The notes beneath the pieces are model-generated. The model saw nothing but the letters and a program-made list of their open reading frames with translations, was not told the DNA's origin and searched no databases. From Dicaeum eximium (Eukaryota; Chordata; Aves; Passeriformes; Dicaeidae): a DNA stretch of 64,000 nucleotides. Position numbers and translations under genes: made by a program. Shown piece by piece: positions 13,229 to 26,400 of this stretch. The stretch lies in contig VWZP01007508.1 of assembly GCA_013396995.1 (NCBI GenBank), positions 1-64,000 of the forward strand, read 5' to 3'. Within the stretch, counting starts at the first letter, position 1. The number at the start of each line of letters is the position of its first letter.

Positions 13229-13562
13229 CAAGTTTTTATAATCAAAAGATTTAGTGATGTATGTGAAGAAATCTGTCCTATAAGAAATCAACACCTACAG
13301 CATTTTTCTTAGCAAAATGAAGCTAACTTCACAAAAATTTAGGATTTTTTAAAGGCATAAAAGATAAAAATATTAACACTGCATGTACTATTTCTAGTTA
13401 CTTAATAACTTACCATTTTCATGCTTCCATCTGTAACATCTTAAAGAATTAGATACTTTGCAACAAAAATCTCATAAGAAAAAAAAAAGACTGGCTAGAA
13501 TCTGTAAAAGAAAATAAGTATTGTATAAGACAATATTATATTAGGAATAATATTTATAGTAG

Positions 13563-13692
13563 GTACAGCTTGGTCAGATGTGGCATTTAGGACATGGTTT
13601 AGTAATTTAGTGGTGAACTTTGTGGTGGTGCTGGGACTTGGGGATCTTTTGGATCTTATGGTCTTTTCCAATCATACTGATTCTGTGACTCT
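13563..13692 (+). mobile_element. CR1 LINE 3' UTR fragment
   Basis: Shows the CR1 tail pattern in forward orientation: GGACATGGTTTAGTAATTTAG, GGTGCTGGGACTTGGGGATC, GGTCTTTTCCAATC, and the end ATTCTGTGACTCTAA. It lies only 335 bases from the reverse-oriented fragment at 13157-13228, so these are two separate insertions. Confidence 0.72.
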
Positions 13693-14908
13693 AACTTGGG
13701 ACTTAAACTAAAAGTTATAACTGAGCAAACAATACCAAACACAATAACTTCATTTTGTGGATATTGGACAGCTTAGTGGATTCCTAATGGGATGATGTGC
13801 AAGCTTCTCTTTAACCTGAAAGCTGTTTGGTGGCTTACAGGGAACATTCCTGTGCAGTTTGGTGGATTTGCATCAGAGATGTACATCACTGCAACCAGCA
13901 CTGTCTGTCACCTACTCTTGCAGTTAAGAAAGAGGCTAATTGCTGAATCTAAGAGTGAGATACCATTTCCTCTTTAGAAGTGCTCTCCTCAACTTAAACT
14001 GGCAGAAAGGAAGGGGGAAACATTCTATTTCCATGTATTCTGTGTCCTCTGCTACACAGCCTGCTTTTTTGTGCACTTGATGTAAGCTGAGCACAGGCTG
14101 CCACATGAGCTAGCCTGAGGCACCAGTGCCACCAGTACACCCAGTGCCTGCCGGGCCCCAGCAGCGCTGCTTCACTCAGGAACAGGAGCCAAGTCTCTCA
14201 CAGCACAAATACCTGTGTCCATCCATACTTCAGCAGGGCTACAGCATCTGCCTTCCCAGCTCCCACATCCCTGGCACCGCTGAAACACAAAGTATGGGGC
14301 AGAGATACAGCTTTCCTCCGTTCCCTCAACTGTACTTGCCAGATTGCCTCAGTCCCTAAATACAGCAAGTGAGGCTGAGGAGGTGAGAAAAGCAGTGGTG
14401 CCACGTGGGAACCATAAATAATAGCAGTGCTATGACAGCAAAGCAGGAAAGAGAGTTTAAACCTTCCCTTCACCTGAAGCCCCACTCTATGGGATCACCC
14501 ACAGCATACAATAATTTTCTATTTTTAAACACAGTATTTTCTAACATGAGTCAGTTACCAATCTATTTCTGATCTGAACAGGAAGGACAGCAGAACATCC
14601 TTAATCACAGCTGAACCAAAATTAGAACAGAAAAATGGATCAGTTCAGCTCCTTTATTTATACTATCCAACTTTAGGTGTACCTATATGAAAATATATGC
14701 ATAAACTCCTTTTGCAGATCCTCAGTGAAGGATCGGAAGCCGGTTTAAAGAGAAATTAAAAATGCAGTATTGGGTATCGGAAGGGGCCTGTTACCTCCAA
14801 GGCTTTTACTTGGAAAGTTCTAATTCAGCCAGCCAAGACACCATGTAAGGGGTGGTGACAGCAGCATGTCTAAGCAGAGCCTGTAAGAGTCACCTCTTGG
14901 TCGCTCTT
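13693..14908. other. Intergenic, no gene seen
   Basis: Open frames at 14126-14485 are on opposite strands, overlap each other and match nothing. There is no splice-site context or conserved motif. Confidence 0.4.
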
Positions 14909-15110
14909 TGCTCAGCCCTTGTCACACCACAGCCAAAACACCCTTGACTGGAATTCTGTGTCCAGTCCTGGCACTCAGCATAGGAGAGAGAAAAAACACA
15001 ACAAGGCCCTGAACCTTGGAGAGTACCCATGCCTGGAGCAGAAGTGTGAACTAGGTGACCTCCACACCCCCCTTCTGACCTTGATTCTACAGTCCCGAGA
15101 GTCCCACACC
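14909..15110 (+). mobile_element. Possible old CR1 fragment
   Basis: The block GACTGGAATTCTGTGTCCAG followed by TCCTGGCACTCAGCA resembles the CR1 region that normally reads CCTGGAGTACTGTGTCCAG-TTCTGG. GGTGACCTCC and GATTCTACAGTC further on could be the decayed tail. Divergence is high, so the call is weak. Confidence 0.35.
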
Positions 15111-18100
15111 ACACATATGTTAAAAGCACGTCATGAACTGGTTAAAAACTAATCTAAAATAGTTTAAAAGGTCATGCCAATATGTGACAGTAGAAGCCCT
15201 TTTCTCCATGGCAGAACAGTGATACTCTAGCAACAAAACTAACATTGAAGAAAATAAGAACAAATCCTTAGAAATAAGACAATGACATTACAGAGGACAT
15301 ATTATTAGAAGATCACCGAAATACACTGGATGACACTGGAAATGCAATCAAGCACCAAGATAGCAAATAAGAGCTCAATAAATTATTAAATGTATAAGCT
15401 TTGTAAAAACTGCAGAAAGATTACTGGCACTACAACCTGCTAAAGTCCTGCTGTTGGTTTTTACACTAAGTCCTCTATCTCATAATTCCTTTGGAAAACT
15501 TGCAAACAGAGACTCACAGTAAACAAAATCTCACAGAAGCATTAATTAAATTAGGAAGTATCCTGGTGTAAAAAAATTGCAGTGATCAAGACATAAATCC
15601 CTATTTCTTTTAGTCCAAAAGAAAGAAGTAATTTTCAGCACTAAGGCTGCCCTTAAAGATAGGTGCATGTGAGGCAAACATCTAAAAAGGGGGAGAGGAA
15701 AATCTCTGCCTTTTTCCAAGCTGTTTTGACTATTAACAACTCAGTTTCAAGACAAATTCCATATGGGTAAGATACACAGCACGTTTACTTTTGACATTTA
15801 CAGCTGCACTTAGGTAGTTTTATAGATGTATGTATAGATAAGCACAGGGTCAGCATGGATACAGCAAACTGCTTCATACAGAGATGGAGATTTCTCATCT
15901 AGTTGCCTAGCAAAAAGATCTGGCTCCTGGATGCTAACAAATACTGATTAGAAAACAAAATAGAATTATTTAATATATCATATGCATCATACAGAAAGGA
16001 ACATAGGGCTATTGAAGAAAGGAAAACATTAGGCCAGGAAAAATAAATTCTATTCAGTGAAATTTATCCAGGAAATATGTGATACTAAGAAACTGCAACA
16101 TCTAAATTAAAGAAAGCCTCAGTCTGTTCACTCTGTCAGCACTTTTCATCATTCTTCTTTTAGCAGAAAGTCCAATTCCATCTTGGCTAATGGATCTGAC
16201 TTTTGATTTGCTGTGTTTAACTTTGTCCAGTCTTCTCAATAGTGTTTTGAAGCAGGAGACAGAGAGCGAGAGAGATATTTTAAAAAATTGAATAGGACGA
16301 ACATGATGGCATTTCTCTTCTTGGAAAACACAGCATGGTACTAATGGAAAGTTTGATGACATTTACTACCCTGGTGGAGAGGCAAAAGTCCACATTTGTG
16401 TTTTACTTTTTAAAAAGAGCTTTAAAACTGCCCTGATGCCTTTTAGTACATTTATAAGCCTCTCTCAGTTCTTTCAGTATTACAAATGTTTTTTCTTTCG
16501 GTACTTCAGCAGTAGAACAGGAAGATCACAAGCCAAGGATAGGCAGCCTACCACAAGCCCAGCACAGACCAGGAGTACCCACATCTTGGATCAGTAGAAC
16601 ACTAGTCCTTCCCCCGATAGTCTAAATTTAAATAGATTAGTCAACAATAAAAGTGGGGGAACAGAGGCCGCTGGATAGTGTTCCAGCATTATAAGCAGCA
16701 TGGACTTGTAATGCACTACTCAGGCATTATTTAAACCTGAAAAAGAACATGATTCCTCTTTCTGCTGTTTCCAACCTTTCTTTAAAACATTCTTCTTTAA
16801 AAAGCCTTTAAAACAGTACTTCCCAAATCTGTTCCTGCTGGAACTGTCACTTAACAGTATTCCATCTGCCTGGGACAGAAAGTCAAAACATTTCTCTCCG
16901 TGTCCTGTTACATCAGCATAAATCTGGAGTAACTCCCCAGACTTCCTGCGTGACGCACTCGCTCGGGGTTTGCCTATACAAGGAAGTAAACATAAAGGAA
17001 AACTCGCTTCAATCTGAGCCCAGTACCAACCCTGGCTCTCTCCTGGTGGAAACATTTTTACCAGACAGAAAAGAAAAGCAGCTTTTCCCACTCTGAATAT
17101 AGGTTAAACTACTTTAAACAACAAGAATCCTAGTAAAATCCAAAGGTATAATCACATTCCATAATGAAGTGCTTTACAAAAATAAAGTTTCAGGATCAGA
17201 AGCAGCCTGTCTTCCATCTAGTCATAAATATCCTGCTTCTCAAACTTTCTCTAATTCAGTTTAGAGGTACTTTTAGATATTGGACACAGCTATGCATTTT
17301 GGCATGAAAATACCCTTTCACTGTCCATAACATATATTTTTACAGAATGGTCCATAATCTGGTACTTTAGAAGTACTACTTTTCCATGAAGACAATGACT
17401 TTATTTATTAATTTTCCTTTCCCAGTTGCAAAGACTATCACACAGACTAATTAACTACATCTTAATTTGGTCTTGTACTTTTTCTCCTTTGTCCTTGTTA
17501 CATCACTGTGAAAAACCCCTAAATGGCACATAAATTATATTTAATACATTAAAGGTTGTATTAAGACAAGAATTTACTTTTTTTTTGTTTTTATATTGGT
17601 CAGACACTATAATGATAGAAACTACACAAATATCTAGAAAAGCAAAAGCAGACAAAAACAAAGGACTCACAAGCGAAGATTTTGATATGTGAATCATGGT
17701 AAGTTATTCAACTAGGGCTAATTTACTGAGATACAGACCAATTGGTAGTTTCATTATGGTACTCTCTGTACAATAATTAAAAAAAATAGATTTCTAATAA
17801 TGTAATGACCTATGTGACCACCACCTACATGTTTAAAAAGCTAAGAAACAAGAGTATTTGTTTGTACATATTCCTTAGAAGATATTTACTGTTTACAAAG
17901 ATCTGTCCATAAAGAATAGATTGTCTGGGGTGAAAAGACTTGCTCCTAAGCTTTCCCACATGGATATACATCCCAGAATAATCTGGCACTACGATAAATC
18001 CATGTGGTCAACAGAAAAAAATCATAATTTCGTGGGGAAAAGCTGTAGAGGGAGTAGGGACACAGAGTTGTCTCTGATCTCTTGTTGATTCTCACAAGTT

Positions 18101-21100
18101 TTGTACACATTCTTCACTATATACACTGATTTTGGAGAGTTTCTGAAGAGGAGTAAATTGGACAGAAATCTCAAAGGTGGAAGTAATTAATTTCTCATTT
18201 GGGGCTGTGTGGTCATCTTTGCTCCTCTTCTGAGATCCCAAGTACAGAATCCAACTTTTACATTTTTTTCCTGTGTCATGAGAAATAATAACTTGAGCTA
18301 TTGATTTCAGTTTTATGCACTATAATTTGAACTCTGCTCTTCCCTCCATTTTTTAAAATTTTGATCTGTTTTGACAAGTAACAAGAAAAGAAAAATATTA
18401 AGTCTGAACTCTTAATTAATTGTGAAAATAGTACACCATCCACCCCACTTTGTATTTCCATGTCTTAAATAAACAAAAATCTGTTGTCAATTACATAGCA
18501 AAGTTCATATCTAATCTGTAAGATGAATTGAAAGGAACTGGTATTTATGAATGTATGAACCAAAATACTTCATGTTCCCAACCAAGATTCAGCAATTCTG
18601 GTTGCTTAAGGATAGTCCAGTGTGGAAATGAGAAAAGGAGATGCTCTGGTAAGTATTTTTATATTCTGTATGAGGTGTGACTACTATTTTCTATCTTTTT
18701 ATCTATATTACAACCAGCAAATAGCCAAGAAACTGTCTTATCAAATAAATTTCATAATAAAACAGAGATAACACATATATGTAGCACAAAACAGGTTTTA
18801 TTTTGGCCTAATAGCAAAAGCTATTGAGCTAAATGTACCATAAATTCTCACAGTATTACAAGCAAGGCAGTAATGCCACCCCTTCTTCAATTAGACATCA
18901 GTTTGGTCTGTGCTGTTTTAGGTAGTCTTATCATCTTCCTTTTTTACCACCCAAATTACAAACCTTGCTTTCACTGACTATTTCTAAAATTCCTTTCAAA
19001 ACTTAGTAACAATAAGGCCTGCATAAATCCTGCAACTCGGTGACAAAAAAAAAAAAAAAAANTGCCTTCTTCGTAGGGAGAAAAAAAAAAAAAAGAAAAA
19101 AAGAAAAAAAAAGAAATAAAGACATTTTGGTGCAAGAGTATTTTGTATAATTTTATTTACAAATTTGTCTACTCCTTTTCTAAGTAACCATACTTAAAAC
19201 TGAGGTAAAGCATGTGTTGTACTCTCTCACTGTAAGCAGGTAATATCCATCCCACTCTCTGTTTTTGTTGTCCTGTGAGGCAAGATGTTGCCTGAATTCT
19301 CCCTCTCAGAAAACACACCCTAAAAGGAAGAATTGGTATTACAGTAGTATGACCATAATTTTTTAGATTACAGGTAATCCAAGCTGTTATCTGTAACAGG
19401 TTGAAACACCACTCAGAGAAGCTGCATCATGTGAGGCCATCACTGAGTGACATCAAAAGGGGCCAACAGTGTTCTCAGTTCTTTTTCTCCAGGCAGCGCC
19501 AGCTGCATTAGTAGTGATTTCCTTTCAAAAGCTCAGTGGCAGCGGGTCTTAGAGGGGACAAGAGGAGTGACAATTTTGCATCTTGTAAAAGATCAAATGG
19601 TTTAAAACATGAGTGCCAACCCTTTTAAGATCAGCTCTAGCAAGCCTGAGAAGTGAAACTCCTGACATTAGTTTTGTTTGTTTACTTTCCAGTGAAGTTT
19701 TGAGCTGCAAATCCCTCTTTTGAATCCTGAGGTTCATGATTCTGAGGCCTTGCTGGCCTAGAGTATAAATGCTGAAGTGTTTTGTTGGTTTTTTTTTTTT
19801 CCTTGCTAGTTGGCTAAACCCCCAAAAAACCAATTAATGTTTCTCAGTAATATTTACAGAGATTTTCACATCTGTAAACATAAATACCATGGTGATGTTC
19901 TGCATTTTCTTAAAGCCTGAAGACCTCTTTTAGATTCTTTCTGCCTAAACCCTGTGAATCAATGAAACAGCAGTCGGGATAAAGGAGCAATAATAGACTG
20001 ATCAAATTTTTCCATACTATCTAGGATGTGTTTTCTGTTGAAATATTCTTGGTCTTGATACAGACTTGCAACTTATGAAACGCTCCTGTCCTTCAAAGAT
20101 TTGTGGAAAGAGACCACAATCAGAGTGGAGGAAGTCACTAATGAATTTAATAAATCAGTGACACAAATATCAGCTCTTCAAATGCTGTGTCTTACCCAGA
20201 ACTTCTGCAGATCTGGACAGTCACTGATGTGAATATTGATCACTATTTCTTTTAAAAGACTTTTTGTTCTTATTTCCTTTGAGAAGTGACAACTATCTCC
20301 AGCAATTATAAAGTTAAATTTCCTGTTCCACTGGCACTGACCTAGATAAGATTACACTCAAAGGCTTAGAGGGTCTAGGAAACATTGATCAGAAGAGAGG
20401 AAGGACCTCTGAAGTATCCAAAACATAGCTGCTAGAAAGAAGGTAAAATACCTGCCCAGGTGTGTTGGGGTTTTTGCCGGTATTCTATCTGATGTTTCTG
20501 TAGCAGTTTATGATACAACTTGGGCAGGACGAAGCTTGTTACAGATAAAATCTGTCTTCCATAACTTGACTTCTATGGCTTTGCAACTTTTGCAAACATA
20601 ATACAGAAAAAACTTAGAAGGGAGCACTCTGCACCTAGAGTTCACTCCCGTCAATGAACATGGAGTGTAACTGTTCTTGGCACCTTTCCTTGCCCTGCCT
20701 CTGCCTGCTCAGGCTGTGCTGCTGCTCACAGCTCACAGTGCAAAGCAATTGTCAGTCCCTTTCTCGTGTACTCTTCTCAAAGAAAGCACCTTCTCGGTGA
20801 GTGACCCTTTTGGCAATGCATCATCTGGAGATGCAGCTGTGTGTTAAACAGGGCAAGTATAATGTTGGTCGGTCCCAGGTAGGAGGATGGATAATTTCCT
20901 TCCATAATACAATCTAGCTTTGTACAAGTTCTTCCTCAGCCTGTCAGCTGGTGTGATTACACCCATTGCTACCCAACTTCATGAAAAGTGAAACTCAGAA
21001 ACACAGCCTAGAGTACTGAAAAAGGATTACTTTTATGAAGATTCACTATTATGGTTTTACTCTACTTTAAAGACAGACAGCTTTAGTCCTTATTTTTCTG

Positions 21101-22992
21101 TATGAGGTGAACTGCCCTGCTTAAGTTCTCTGTTGTTTCTATGTGGGTATATACAGGAAAAGTTATCTTAATTACCTTTTTAAATGACCACTTAAACTGT
21201 GCTATATTTCTAATCAGACATTCTTACTGCTCAAAATTAATTTAACTGTTTTTGTAATTTACTTAGAAAGTGCTTTAATAATTTAAGACTCTTGGCTGAA
21301 AGTATACAAGTTCTAGTTTCACTCAGTCCATAAACTGTGTGTGTTTGGACTCATCTTCCAGAGTGTTCTCCTCCTGACACATCCTCATCCTTGTACTTTT
21401 TCTGTTTGTTTCACTGCTATCATGGTTCTATATCTGTTTAGTGAGGGACATAATGTGAGTATATTTACCATATGGTTGCTGGGAGCAAGATGAATGGGGA
21501 GCTGACTAAGAATGTATTTATTACTTAAGAAAATCAGAACCAAGGACGAGAAGGACAAGTGTAGAGAACTCCAGGAAGCTTTTACCAAGCTGACGATGGA
21601 AATACCCATTGGCAGGAATAGTTTTAAAACATTATTTGTATATGTTTTGGCTTCTTAGGTACTGTAACCCCTTACAGGATTAAGAATCTGAGCTTGTGAG
21701 GTTTTCTAATGCAGCTTCTGACCTGCAAAGGTGGACAAACCAAACTGTCTCCTTTAATCAGAGCAAGCTTTAAATTGAAATCACTGACTCCTCTTTTTCG
21801 TAAGCTTTTCTACCAGTTGTTTTGTCTACCATGACAAACCTGTTATTTACTAATGGAACCAGATGAATTATCAGGATGTGAAGCCAGCACCCTATAGCTG
21901 TGCTCTCAGCTAATTCTCTGAGAGCTGCAATAAAGGATACAATATGGATAAAATACTGTGTGAAATTCACCCGATAAAACTGACCTTAAGTCAGTGGTTA
22001 TGTCCTTTAGTGTCTGTTTAAGGCCTAAACAGAGTTCCATTGCTAAAAACACAATACTAGGAGTTTGTAGAAGGAATTAAAGCTTTTGGTTAGCTCAGGA
22101 GTGGGGTTTATGTCTCTTCAATACTTCAGTCCCAGGAGGCTCAGCTCTCACAGTATCTGAACAACACCTAACGCAGAAATTATCTGTAGAACTTACCCTT
22201 TATAAACTTCTGTAGATTCAAGCCAATATCATCTCACTCTAGGGATCCAGCTATTCACATGTGAAACAAATGTGTCTGTGGGCAGAAGAGTTAATTCAGA
22301 TTCACTGCATGTGGGACTTCTGCTTCAGACACACAGTATGTAAATGCTAAGCCTGAAAGCCTTGCAAAATTAGCATCATTTCAGAAAATAATTTATGTTA
22401 ACCAGAATAACTACTTAGGATGAAATTATGCTTACCACCACCAACAAATAAAACCCAGTAAAACCCAAAGCAAACAAACACCCTAAACTTAAACAAATGA
22501 CCAGAAAAAAAAACCAGAGACAAACCCACTTCCTTTTCACCAAGAAAAAAATCGCTCCAGGTGGAGATTCTTCTGCTTATAGGTATTTTACAATAAGCAT
22601 GCATACAACTGAACTCCCCCATACCCCCATATTCACCTTGCAACCCTTGTTGAGATTGCTCCCCAACCAGAATACAGTGATTCCCACAGCTCCATGTGAG
22701 GCTGCAAAGCCAAACAAGCTCAGAAACTTGCAAAAGAACTAGGTTTTCAGAATCTTTTCTTTTCAGACCTTCCATTTCTATTCAAAATTTCACAAAAGAA
22801 AATCCAGAGTAATGGGACCATGCTATTCAAGTACATCTCTGAAGCATTTTTTACCTTTTGTTAATGATTATCAATTTCTTGCTCATTAAACTTGTGAAGC
22901 TGGCTAACAGGAAATAATTCTTTAGTGCTGAAATGGCTTGTATTGCCCCAGAGAATTAATTTTTTTCAATCCACAGAACACATTTAACATTT
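15111..22992. other. Intergenic, no gene seen
   Basis: About 7.9 kb of AT-rich sequence with no exon-like blocks. Two A-rich stretches at 19045-19061 and 19081-19118 flank a short TGCCTTCTTCG spacer, with one ambiguous base at 19062. No mobile element was recognised by eye. Confidence 0.45.
19044..19118. repeat. A-rich low-complexity tract with one ambiguous base
   Basis: Two poly-A or A-rich runs (AAAGAAAAAAAGAAAA style) separated by about 18 bases. Position 19062 is N, probably a base call lost in the homopolymer. Confidence 0.85.
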
Positions 22993-23446
22993 TCATAGAA
23001 TCATAGAACACTTTGGGTTGGAAGGGACCTTTAAAGCTCATCAAATCCTACCCCCCTGCAATGAACAGGGACATCTTCAACTAAATCAGGTTGCTCAGGG
23101 CCTTGTCCAACCTGACCTTGAGTGTTTCCAGGGATGGGGGATCCACCACCTCTCTGGGCAACCTGTGCCACTGTTTCACACCCCATTGTAAAGAAATTCT
23201 TCCTTATACCTAGCCTGATTCTACCCTCTTTTAGTTTAAAACCATTGTCCCTTACCCTACTGCTACAGGCCCTATTAAAGTCTGTCCCCATCTTTCTTGA
23301 AAGTGCCCTTCAAGTACTGAAAAGCCACATTAAGCCCTCCCTAAAGTCTTCTCCAGGATGAACAACCTCAACTCTTTCACTTTTTCTCATAGGAGAGGTG
23401 CTCCAGCCCTCTGATCACCTTTGTGGCCCTCCTCTGGACCAGCTTT
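22993..23446 (-). mobile_element. CR1 LINE 3' portion, reverse orientation
   Basis: This is the best preserved CR1 copy in the window. It starts with ATAGAATCATAGAACA (complement of the terminal repeat), then GGGTTGGAAGGGACCTTTAA. It continues through AGGTTGCTCAGGGCC, GTCCAACCTGACCTTGAGTG, AGAAATTCTTCCTTATACCTA and CTCCAGCCCTCTGATCA, and ends near CTCCTCTGGACCAGC. These follow the usual order of the CR1 ORF2 end and 3' UTR, read backwards. It is 5' truncated at about 450 bases. Confidence 0.93.
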
Positions 23447-26400
23447 TCTGTATGACATGAAACTATGCTGCATGAAGCCAGAAATACTACTGGTTAATAG
23501 AAGCTCCTTTCAGAGTCAGATCCAGCCTTCTTTTTTTTTAACATCTAACAGTCTTCCAATGTTTGTCTGATTTAGGTCATATTCTGGTAGTGGCTTTGGT
23601 TCTCTTCTTCCATCTCTCTTCCCAAAACCCCTCCTTTATGCAATTTCTTTAAAAACAAAAGAGATTTCACCAAAAGAGGAAAAAATTACAGCTGCACTTG
23701 AGCAGCTGCACTTGCTTTAAATGGATTACAGACTAAAGAATGACAATATAAAATTAATCTACAGAAATGCAAAACAATTTTAACATACTCTAAGTACACT
23801 AGATTTAATAAATGGAACCATAGATCAAACAATGGAAATGCTATTTATTGTAATCTAATGGTTTAACGTTCTTGAACCTATTTAAAAAGACAGGTTTGTA
23901 ATAACGTACTCATACATACAAATAATAATTTCTTTTTTTAAATTAAAAAAAATGTTTTGAACTTTTCAAATGAGTAACCAGGGAAAACAGAATGACTTCA
24001 CTGTCTTCCAAAGGTTAGCCTGGATTTATAACTATTTGCCTGATTTTCCTGTGTTTTTGCTTCCTCCTAAGGACTGAAAAGGCAAAGTAGCTTTTCCTCC
24101 TCCTTTTTCTAGTTCAATTGGATCTTTGATACCTAAATATCAGAAAATGTGGTCTTTACAGAAATCTAACAGAGAATAAATGCCCTCTTTTTTTCATTGA
24201 TACAAATCCTATTAGCAGCAACCACTGATAACTGTTACACCTGAATATTACCCTAAATTGTAAGAAGCCATTCTGTGTTTCTGCCTATGGAAAAGGCAAA
24301 CAGCAAGGAGTAGCTCTTTACATCCAACAAAAGCCCTTTGCTACAAGCAGATAAATGTTCTGTGGTGTATTCCTACTGTTTTTTCACATACAAACCATGA
24401 CACAGCATCTTCTGCACTGAGAAGGAGAATACAAAATTAGTTTGGTAAGATCATGCACAGCATTTCAGTAACAGTAATTTCCCATCCATGCTTCTGAGTT
24501 CATCAATAATACATATTTTTTAAGGAGTAATGCAATGCAGCTATAGGACATTCAGATGCTCTTCTAACTCAACCAACTGTACTTTGTGTTCAGCTGCAGT
24601 AGGGGTTTCTGAATATGATAAGTATTTCATATAGAAGATGATTGCCACAAAACCACTTAAGCAGGCAGATTACAATGGAATCAAGCCAATACATCCTAAA
24701 ACTGATACAAGGATTATTATTTCTTAAACACCATACAATTAAACCACAGAACTCATTAAAATGTGCTACTGGAGGACCTAAAAGCTGTCAAAATTAGACA
24801 TTAACATAGAAATTCTAATAACTGTAAAAATTAAAAATTATGGACATGCTTTAAGGTGACTCAAACATGAGCTGGCAGTGGTTAGGAGAAAGAAAAGCTC
24901 TTCTCCTGGCAAATAATGAAAATTATAAATTTGAACTCTTTCCTACTTTGTTGTAAAGCTGGTGCTAACCAGTGCCAGAAACAGAACATTGCAGCACAGC
25001 ACACTCACTCTGCTGAGCTAAGGACCATGAACAAATCTGTCATTTTAGAAGACGAGAGAATGTGAAAATTTTGCAGCTTATATATTTCACTGAACTGGAT
25101 CTGGTGAGAAGACAGTCACTGCTGGGTTTATTTTTTGGTTAGTTTGTTGTCGTAAACCATTCTGGGAATACATATGCAATCTTCCTCTTTGCAAGTTATG
25201 ATGATTATACATTAGTACAACTATATCAGCTAAAAATATTCCCTGTTCTAAATAGGCCTGTGAAAGCAAATCAAGCTGTGCTGCTATGGGCACTGCCTCG
25301 CTTCCCTCACGGCCTGTACAAACATTCTCTGGTGAAATCTCACTATCTCTGACACTTGACTATTCCAGGCAGTTTTTGCTGGCTAACTCTCAAGTCACAC
25401 CCCAAGTATCCTTCCAGATTTCGGAGGGAGAGAACCACCCATCAGAGTCCTGTGCAATTGTAACTGCCAGACATATTGTTACACTTGAGAAATCCAGCAA
25501 GTCTTCTGAGTCTAAAATTGGGAATCAGGAGGTGGATTTTTTAATATATTTTTTAGTACGTCTGGTTCTGAGCAGCAGGAATCCAGCTGGTGAGTTAAGG
25601 TATTGGATGCAGCATTCCAGAAGACAATGGAACGAAAGCAAAATAATTTATTAGATGGAAGACTCAGTGAAATCTACTGCAAAGGACTTTCCAAAGGAAG
25701 GAAAAAGAGAAGGGACCTCCCAGGTGGTTTAAAGTGCACCACTGTCCAGAAGGCTTGGAATGCTCTTGCCTCAGTGAATATTGTTAAATCAGTGTCACTC
25801 AAAGTCACTCTACAGATATACAGAAGTTTAATACCAATACTCTGCAAATTAAAACCCTGTACGGAACAACCACAAAGACTTCTGTAACGCTTTGACGCCA
25901 TCCATGCTATATTGTACAATTTAGGTACATTCCCCACGTATTATTAGTGCCTTTCTCCAAGAGACAATGCAAACAATTCCTATAGAAGTGAATTTGCACA
26001 GTATGAACGGGTTTGTTGTTAAGAACATTCTGCTTCAGTGGAAGTGCCAATAAAAATGTTTAAATGAAAAATATGGGTGTATTTTTCAGTTTGGGTTTGG
26101 GTTTTGCTTTTTTTTCTTCTTTCCCCAAGCCTTTTTTTCTACAGTACAGCTCTTCTTGAGACAGGCTTCTATCACAGGAAAAACTAAATGAGTACATTTC
26201 ACATTTGGTTAAATGTGTATGCCTGCTACTTCATTTATTGGGTGGGTCACCATGTCTTTGGAGAAAAATAAGGCTCCCCTGAAAAGGCACAGGCTGAAAA
26301 ACTGTTGGGAAAATTAGAAGGTGCAGGAGGTGATTATGTTGGAGAAATTCACATGGAATCAACTAGGGCGTGAATTGCCAGAGCATTACTTACTCGGCAG

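Noticed and set aside
23031..23361. Overlapping 86- and 79-codon frames
   Set aside because: They lie inside the reverse CR1 copy at 22993-23446 and are translations of the repeat.
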